DNA from: Rutstroemia sp. NJR-2017a BVV2
Taxonomy: Eukaryota; Ascomycota; Leotiomycetes; Helotiales; Rutstroemiaceae
Assembly: GCA_002946415.1 (NCBI GenBank)
Contig: NJPS01000013.1
Span: 1,240,001-1,304,000, forward strand
Direction of reading: 5' to 3'
Length of the DNA: 64,000 bases
Both the position numbers and the translations under genes were made by a program. This document shows, in pieces, positions 56,801 to 64,000 of this stretch. A model generated the notes under the pieces. The model was not told where the DNA came from. It did not search any database and saw only the letters and a list, made by a program, of their open reading frames with translations. Positions within the stretch are counted from its first letter, which is position 1. Each line of letters opens with the position of its first letter.

Positions 56801-59800
56801 ATTTAGAAACCATAATAGATCTAGGAACATGTAATAGTATAAAGCTTTATGTAAATACATCTTTCGTATGGTCCATCAATCTGACCTCGCAATTCAAACT
56901 TTCCTTTATGACAGCAAGGTTATCTTTGCAGTTAGGGAAATATAAACTTAATATTTCGCTGCGGTGGGCTTCGAACATGTTCTTCCACGATGGATCTTCG
57001 GCCATGAATCGGAGAAATAATGTGAACGAATATCAATTCGCAGACCACCATCATACTAGAAACAAGAGAGAACTCTCGGAAACCTATCGCGGAACTCTCG
57101 AGGCCCCTCTTCTCGAATCTGAACCAGTCAGGCTGCTGGCAAATCTGCGATTGTGATGAGCTGACCTCTTTAAACATTATACTTTCGGTATTCGACACAA
57201 TCACAAGATGAAAGCAAATAATTCGACGCCAGTAAATTAAAGACGTTGCATGGAATGTAGTCGGTTTGTCTTTCCCCCGTCTTACTATGAGAAGCGCGGA
57301 TGACTGTGCAGATTCGCTTAGGAAGGGGAGAGATCTTGCACGATACATAATCAGATGTGGGGTATACGATGAGGGGCAATGATAATTAGAAAGAGCTGAT
57401 GGAGAAGAAGAGTCAATTTCATGCAAAGCAAAAGGAAACTCTGCAGGTTGCAAGTATGTTGGATGTACAAGGAGATATTTTCAAAAATTGACAACGAGTT
57501 TGCGGAGGGTACTTCTCCACAGCTCAGGGACCAAATTTACAAAAGAAAATCCAGGAGTTTTTAGACACAACGCCAAGGATCTTCCTAGAATTCTAAGAGC
57601 TGGAGGATTATATACAAGACTGTTGGACAGCTGGTCCAGAAGTATTCCTTTTCGCGACTCTCTATCTTCCTCCGGGGAATCAGCACTCGCAGAAGAGTCT
57701 CGGCAAACATCATCTCAACTTCTCAAGACGGCGGGGATATGATATATTAAGTAAGCGCATCGACCCTATCTGGAAGAAAACAGACATTTGAGGCCCCGTA
57801 TAGTCATACGAAAGTGACGGATTTTTGCAGGAAACGAAACAACTATCTGAGTGATGTCAATCCGTTTTGGTAAATAATCGTGGCAGCAAGTTCCCAACGA
57901 AGAGGCTGATTCATGACTTATCCGTGGAAACAGATGTGTCGTTGTCGCACGTACTTTGTTAGTCGTTATTAAACATACGAGAAGCTATCACAGCAAAAGG
58001 GGGAATGCTTGCGGGAGAAACGAAGACCTTCTGGTTCGAGATGTTCACGTAAATGAACCGGTGTGGAATCCGACTAAGGCAGATTATACAGAACTACTAT
58101 CGACTCGTTCCACTGAGCACATTTCACTAGCTCTTGGCTTGTACCACCTGTCGGCTTAGGAAGCTATAGGATGACATACTCCAAGCTTAGCTGGCGCATG
58201 GGATGGTGATTTTAGTTGCGTAAGTACTTGCGCTAAGCTTTTATTCTTCAGGAAGTTGTGGAGATATTCTCAATTGGGCTATTTCGGCCCATAGAATGGA
58301 ATACATGCCCTCTCAATAGCTTTAAAGCAGCATTCAACTAGGTAGTTTCCCTGTGAGGGGAGCCGGCATATCGAGCAACCATTCGGTCGAGAATACGTCG
58401 GATAATAATTTCAGATCATCAAGTACACGTTTCTATACTTTTATGTCAAATCTCTGATCCACAGTGACATAAAACGAGAGTTCTAGAATCCATGTTGTCT
58501 TGTCAGTTCCCTTGTACGCAAAAGGAAAGACACGATCGCATATCCCTTAGGAGATGTTCGGGGTAACTGCTAGGGTAACTGTATCCCTACCACATGCAAC
58601 TCATGCTACACTGCCCGTCCATTTCAAGGATTCGCTAGGCTTTCCTAGCTGTGCCATGTGTCTGTCCGTCAGAACTTACTTGGAGATAGATGTTGAACAA
58701 CGCTAGGGACATTTAGCGATTGGAAGGATATGACTGCCGATGGATAGTAAGTCTGATTCTTGCCGTCCAGGGTGCGAATTCACCACATTCCCCCCTTGTA
58801 GTGTCCATCCTGCTTGCAAATATCCGCGGGGAAGTAAAGGAGGAGATTGTAAGGGGTGATTAATCTAGGATATGAAATGAAAATGAACGGCTTAGAAGGA
58901 CGGTTCAGGGACCCATTTGTGTCACACGTGAGATGAACTGTACCCATTGTCAACGCGATTCTATGCAGTGTGATAGAAGTCTCACCGTTTAAGCTTCATT
59001 TCATATGGGTGGTCAGAATGTTGATTTGTGTCAAGGGAGGTTTCATGAAAGAGAGGTGACGAGGGTGACGAAAGGAGGCAAGCAATCGCCATCCCTAGCT
59101 CAGCTTCCCATTCAACCATGATAGATGAGAAATCTGCCAATAGTATGTAAGCACTGCTTGAAAAGCTACCCATAGGTTACACATGGCGATACAGCAAGGT
59201 TCTTACTCCTGCGACACTCAAACAAGAAACACATGCAGGAGACACTTACCTATGAGACTGCGCCGCCTCTACCGTGATGCTCGAAACCGCCGCTATCATA
59301 CTCCAATCCACTCTTCTCCTCTGTCCTTTTGTGCTGTCGATCTAGCATTTCTGTTTGTGGTCTCTCTCCCCTTGAACCCACACTAGTAGTCTCTTGCTAC
59401 AAGCCTCCATAGGCTGACATAGGACAATCTTCTTCTTATCCATGAGCATATGCCGGTTTACCGTCCGTCTGTAACAAATGAATGGCGATCCTGAATTCCT
59501 AGTGGATGGCGAAGCACTGGTGGCTTTCTTGATTTTTTTCTATCCTTGTTTTCAACCAACTGTTGGCTTACGATGGGCAATGGCAAGCCACTTTCTTTTC
59601 CACAAAACCCATATCCGCCGCGTGCAAGTCTACCCGTTGTTAGTGCTGAGTAGCGAACGGGCGGTAGTTTAGAATGGTGTTATCTCGATCGGACGTCCAA
59701 CGGTTTCTTCATGTTTTTGCATAGCGCTTCTTCGACTTTTCTCTGGCCGTGATTCACAGGGATGAAAGTGTGTGTGAAGTTGTGAACTAACTCAATGAGA

Positions 59801-60989
59801 TAGCTACAAGAACAAAAAGAATGAAATTGGAGTACGTGATATGCTTACCAGAAACTAATCATTTTCTAAATGACAAATAACCACACTCCAGAATATATTA
59901 CATTCTGGGAAAGTGCGACTGGGTGACATTATTGGTGGACACTGGGGGAAGCTTGACGGGCAAGAAACGCACACTGGATAAATCCAAGCACATAATTAAA
60001 GATACGGGCCCATTCATCCGCTTATCATATCATAAAATTGATAAAAGGAATTCACATCCTGAATAATGTACCAGAATAGACGCTTCAAACCCGTAGAACG
60101 TGTAAAGAAGACCGTAAGAATCTTTGAGCTAAGCCGGTAACTATCAAGCTTCTAGAATATCCTCATGCTGTGCCGCCCAAGCATTAAGAGCACTGCACTC
60201 AACACATTTCCGCAGTTGCACAGCACTCCCCGCTCCGTCTTTTTCTAATTAAATCACAGTCTGACCGATATCCTCACGGCACAGAACTAGAAATAGCATG
60301 TCTCTGGTATACGACGTCCTGGACCCAGTTTTCTACCATGTGGCCATATCTTCTATCCCGAGACCCCATTTTTCAGATATTTTCTGAAATGCGGCCAGGA
60401 TCCCATTGCTGAGTTGGTTAATGCTCAATTCTGACAAGTGGCATGCAGGAGAGTATAATACGGGCCGGGGATACCTCGCGTGGCGGAGGACCTGTTTGCA
60501 ACTGTTGACACACAGCCTTACGAGGTCCTGCCATATTTGACTCCACTCATAGACAACCCTGACCGCATGGTCGAGAGATCACTTGATTTTGGATCTCCAT
60601 TTCAGCTGACGGAAGTCCGGAGGCCTTCATTGGGTCACTGCCACCGTCAACCTCGGATTCACTCCACTTCGGAAAGAAGCTCTGCAACCATTTGAGTGAT
60701 CGTTTTGATATTACTATATAGCTTTAAAGACTGTGTCGTCTACTCTAGACAGGGAGTTAATTTTTACATAGAAGGTGAATAGATGATATTTTGCCCCACA
60801 AAGTTCCCATGACTTTGGAGTCTTGCCCTAAGACTTGTCTCTGAGATGGCTTGCCATTGTACCCAAGATTTTCCGCGCCTTTTGATGCCACCATATGGCC
60901 AGATTGTTCGCAGAACAACTTTCACGCACCAGAGGATCTATGCAGAAGCTCGAAAAGAAAATATAGATGCATTTTATTCATGCACCAGC
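56801..60989. other. Long intergenic region, no gene recognised
   Basis: About 4.2 kb. ORFs at 56932-57453 (-), 57488-57742 (+) and 58982-59173 (-) lack motifs or convincing exon partners. It may contain the extended 3' region of the SANT-domain gene on its right edge. Nothing else is supported. Confidence 0.4.
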
Positions 60990-62583
60990 CTAAACTTCTG
61001 TCCAGACTGGTTGACTCTGGTGATCTTGTTGCTCCTCCCGATGATGCTGCTGCTCTGCGTACATAATTGGCTGAAGATTATGCTGCTGGAAGTGCATGAC
61101 CGAGCTCACGTCGCTCGAAGCCCGACTCCGCATCTCGTCGACAAGTGTCTCGTCGTCCGTAAGACTGCGCACCAAGCTGTCCCTTCCGCTCTCGTCGGTC
61201 CAAATTGTTCTGGGCTCCATCTTAATATCGATGGATATTCGTTGCTGGTGCATGTCTCTTGGATCATAGTCTTGCTGGTAAGAATAGTGACTAGGGTGGT
61301 AGTGATAGTCATCGGGAAACAACTCCCGGAACTTCCTCTGAACCGCTTCCTTCGTCCATTTTTCTCTGCAGCCGTGCTTCATCATGCCTTCTGAAATAGC
61401 ATCCCATTTTCCTTTATCCCAATCTTCCCATGCGAGTGTCAGAGCCCGCTCCTACCCTCTAGTTAGCTTCTTGTCGTGTAAATTAGTGGCTGATCTGACC
61501 AGAAAGACATAATGAGCTAGGGATGTACCTCGCAATCAGTCCAGACGCGTAGACGTTCGCGGAGTCGTTTCTTGCGCATCTGTAAGGCTGGAACTTTCAT
61601 ATTTTTTCCGGTCATCTCATTGAAGCGTTGAGCCACCTCTTTCCAAGGCAGAGCTTCTTGATCCGCGAGCTGGATGAGAACCTGCTCCTCGTGGCTAATT
61701 TCTCCGGAGATTAAGAACTCCCCTTCTAACTGTCTTGGGGGAGACTTTCTCTTCCTCCGGGCTGGTAGTGGAGCGAGTTGCATCATCGAATTATCCTGGT
61801 ACCCTTGTGGAGTCGAAGCAAGAGAATTCATTGAAGTTGAAATTGAGTTCATGGAATTGATTGAGTCGTGACGGTATGATTCTCGGTACGGCATTTCTCC
61901 AGGTCGGGTAGCACCGCGTAAAGTCATAGGATTGGGGGCAATCAATATTGGTGCGGTGTTTTGGACTCTATAGCTCTGTGGTGTTGGCTGGCGTGCTCTC
62001 TGTAGGTCACCAGCTGCATCAGTTGCTGAGGTGGTATGAGGACTGAGATTTAAGCTCGGAGATGACAATTCGGCTGATCGACCTGTTTTTGGAGTTGCTG
62101 ACACGCCAAAGGAGCCGTAGTATGGAGTAGCACAGAACAACGGCGAATTTGATCCTGGGTAACCATCACCAGCTGTAGTAGTTGGGGCTTTCATCGAGCG
62201 GGAACTGGTTTCCTTTTGCTTCATCGGGGGGTTGAGTCTGGAGCCAAAGTCATCTGCATCACCACCGAAAAGCGGATAGTCTGGAGAGTCCATTGATGGA
62301 GACAGTTTGACGTCTCGATCCTTCATTGAAGATGAAGTTCTTGAGGTGGCATTCGGAGACGGTGCCATTGTGATTGGTGTTATCAGAGAGGAATCGTACT
62401 GGGCCGGAAGGTTGAAGGATGATACCTGTGCTTGGAGTTAGAAATTTTACTAAAATTTTGAAGTTAAAGAAGACATACAGCACTGTAAGGGGTCCAGTCA
62501 TGGCTAGGAGTTCGGGCACTCGAGTGCCCTGTACCGTGTGGTCCATGTCCACCACCAAAGGCAGGCTCTCCCATGGTAGACAT
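60990..62583 (-). CDS. SANT/Myb-like putative transcription regulator
   Basis: Nuclear protein of 487 aa from three exons (62583-62479, 62425-61529, 61451-60990). The start at 62583 gives MSTMGEPAFGGGHGPHGTGH. Seen: a long Ser/Thr/Pro/Asn-rich disordered N-terminal half, a basic stretch PARRKRKSPPRQLEGEF (likely nuclear localisation), then a Myb/SANT-like helical segment (ISHEEQVLIQLADQEALPWK ... QRFNEMTGKN ... LQMRKKRLRERLRVWTD), continuing after an intron with RALTLAWEDWDKGKWDAISE and REKWTKEAVQRKFRELFP, a second tryptophan-containing unit. A Gln/His-rich tail ends it. Several acceptors at the last intron are in frame (TAG|GAG chosen). It is probably a conserved general regulator outside the cluster; pathway control is unproven. 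Confidence 0.85.
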
Positions 62584-64000
62584 ATTGGAATACTTGGAAG
62601 ATCCGCGGTGATTTGCAGAGGGGTGATATTAAATAAGATAGAAAAGTGAGATGCAACACTTCAGAAGGATAGATGACTCAAAACAAGATTCAACTGAGGA
62701 ACAGGAGATGATGCTGGAGTGTGGTATCGAGCACAAAAATGTTGGTCCGAGATAAAGAGAATATATAAGTAGGAAGACGTCAATCTGCCTCACAAATCCG
62801 AGTCGAAAGACGAAAGCCTTGCTGGCAATGAGATGATCGAGGAAAGTTTCTGATGCAGCCAGGGCCTATAAGTTTAAGCAAGATATGAGGCACAGCAACT
62901 CAGCCCTGGCTGCTTATTGGGCCTCGGACTAGGTGGCAGTGAGCAGGAGCAGAAGAAAGCGCTTTAGCTTGAGAAAGTGGGATGTGCGTAAGTGCAGGGG
63001 GTTAGCCGCCGGGTTGTAAAGAGAACCGTTGACGCACGGTACTTGAGTAGGTAATAATCTTAGCATGAGCACTAGGAATCTTAGCCGACTCGAACATATA
63101 AGTTATGTTATTCTGCCCGGCCCACTGTGGCATAGTGAATACCTGGAGGTAAAAATTGTAAGCGTGTTCGGTACCCGCTTTTCAAGCGGCGGCTGGCTGT
63201 TGTAACACAACCTTGTCCGTCGAGCACTTTTACGCAGGTAGTTATTTCATCCTCATACCCTTACTTTGTGGGATACACTAGAAACACATCAAATAGGGCA
63301 CTAATAATGTGGCATATGAAAGATGGGTGTAGGGTCTTGAAATTGTGCAGTGGTGATCGATCTCAAGGGTCCGGACCGACGGCAGCCCATCCGTGTGGCC
63401 TCATTTGATGATCGAAATATTCGAGAGTCGGCCTTATCGGATGAGTGTTGTTTCGCAAATCGTATTGGATATCTGTTCAGGTCTTCTCCGTGCCTCGGCA
63501 GCTGGTAGAAAGTAAACCATAGTAAACATCCTGTGACACTGCGTACTGCCTAAGTATGGGTACATCTTGTGGCCACCAAGACCGCCGTACGATACATTGG
63601 TAAACTACCCACTACCCACTAGGCTCTAGCACGGCAAGGCATAAACTTATGCGAGGAGCCATTATTTTGTGCCATGGGGTAGTACAACTCTGGAGGTGTA
63701 CGTTCTTTTCCGGCCTATCTGTAAAGGATGGTGTTTCATGCTTGCCAGTTTTATGACAGGGAAGACAGATCCTTGAGTTCTAGATGAACTTGTGCAAAGT
63801 AACTGCACTGAAAAGAGCGACGTGCGTGTACATTTAAGAACCCGAGGGCACGGTAACGACACCTTCTCTTGCTGGAGGGGAGGAGAAAATAGATTAATCA
63901 GAGCATTGCTGCTGTATGAGGCCTGCATGACAATTTAGCCGTTTCCCCTGAGTGGTGATACAGATGTGAAGGGAGAAGCGAAATCGCCAAGTATTACGGT
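62584..64000. other. 5' flank of the SANT-domain gene and window end
   Basis: About 1.4 kb without a recognised gene. The 63662-63928 (-) ORF has no features. Confidence 0.45.

Noticed and set aside
56932..57453. 173-aa minus-strand ORF as a gene
   Set aside because: No recognisable motif; composition and overlap with open frames on the other strand are those of chance ORFs.

Overview
The window is nuclear DNA from a filamentous ascomycete (Pezizomycotina). Genes on both strands carry many short introns (about 42-120 nt) with GT-AG, and sometimes GC-AG, borders and CTGAC/CTAAC-like branch sites. The conserved proteins (Gup1, Sod2-type antiporter, fungal OMTs, P450s) are fungal. The species cannot be named from the sequence. 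All exon structures below were spliced by eye and checked only for reading-frame closure and family motifs.

Layout. 0.7-6.4 kb holds two housekeeping genes: a GUP1-like membrane O-acyltransferase (-) and a plasma-membrane Na+/H+ antiporter (+). 7.2-9.2 kb is a broken F-box-like gene. 9.2-11.1 kb is repeat-rich. 11.3-40 kb is a terpenoid biosynthetic gene cluster: O-methyltransferase 1 (+), P450-A (-), a chimeric prenyltransferase/terpene cyclase of 720 aa (-), P450-B (+), a TauD-like Fe(II)/2-oxoglutarate dioxygenase (+), P450-C (-), a small class I methyltransferase (+), P450-D (+), a DMATS-type (ABBA) prenyltransferase (-), an AsaB/CmcJ-like oxygenase (+), a Caps_synth/GT32-like glycosyltransferase (+) and a dimeric alpha/beta-barrel-like protein (-). 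41.7-42.5 kb is a decayed rhodopsin-domain membrane protein gene. 43.2-53.2 kb holds two more O-methyltransferases, a cupin and an aldehyde dehydrogenase with a one-base frameshift. 54.7-56.8 kb is a dead MFS transporter gene. A SANT/Myb-like regulator sits at 61-62.6 kb. The remaining intergenic DNA shows no recognisable gene.

How the genes work together (inference). A bifunctional diterpene/sesterterpene synthase, a 2OG dioxygenase, several P450s, methyltransferases, a glycosyltransferase and a DMATS-type prenyltransferase is the gene set expected for a glycosylated, sugar-prenylated fusicoccane such as fusicoccin or cotylenin. The chimeric synthase would make GGPP and cyclise it. The P450s and dioxygenases would oxidise the 5-8-5 skeleton. 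A methyltransferase would cap a hydroxyl, the glycosyltransferase would add a sugar and the ABBA enzyme would prenylate that sugar. I see no acetyltransferase, no short-chain dehydrogenase, no intact transporter and no pathway-specific zinc-cluster regulator. The product may therefore be nearer to cotylenin than to fusicoccin, or new.

The cluster is interspersed with at least ten copies of one short (about 60-90 bp) fold-back repeat. They lie almost only in its intergenic spaces (10.0-40.3 kb) and look like a MITE family. A separate 154-bp TA-flanked MITE lies at 10.5 kb.
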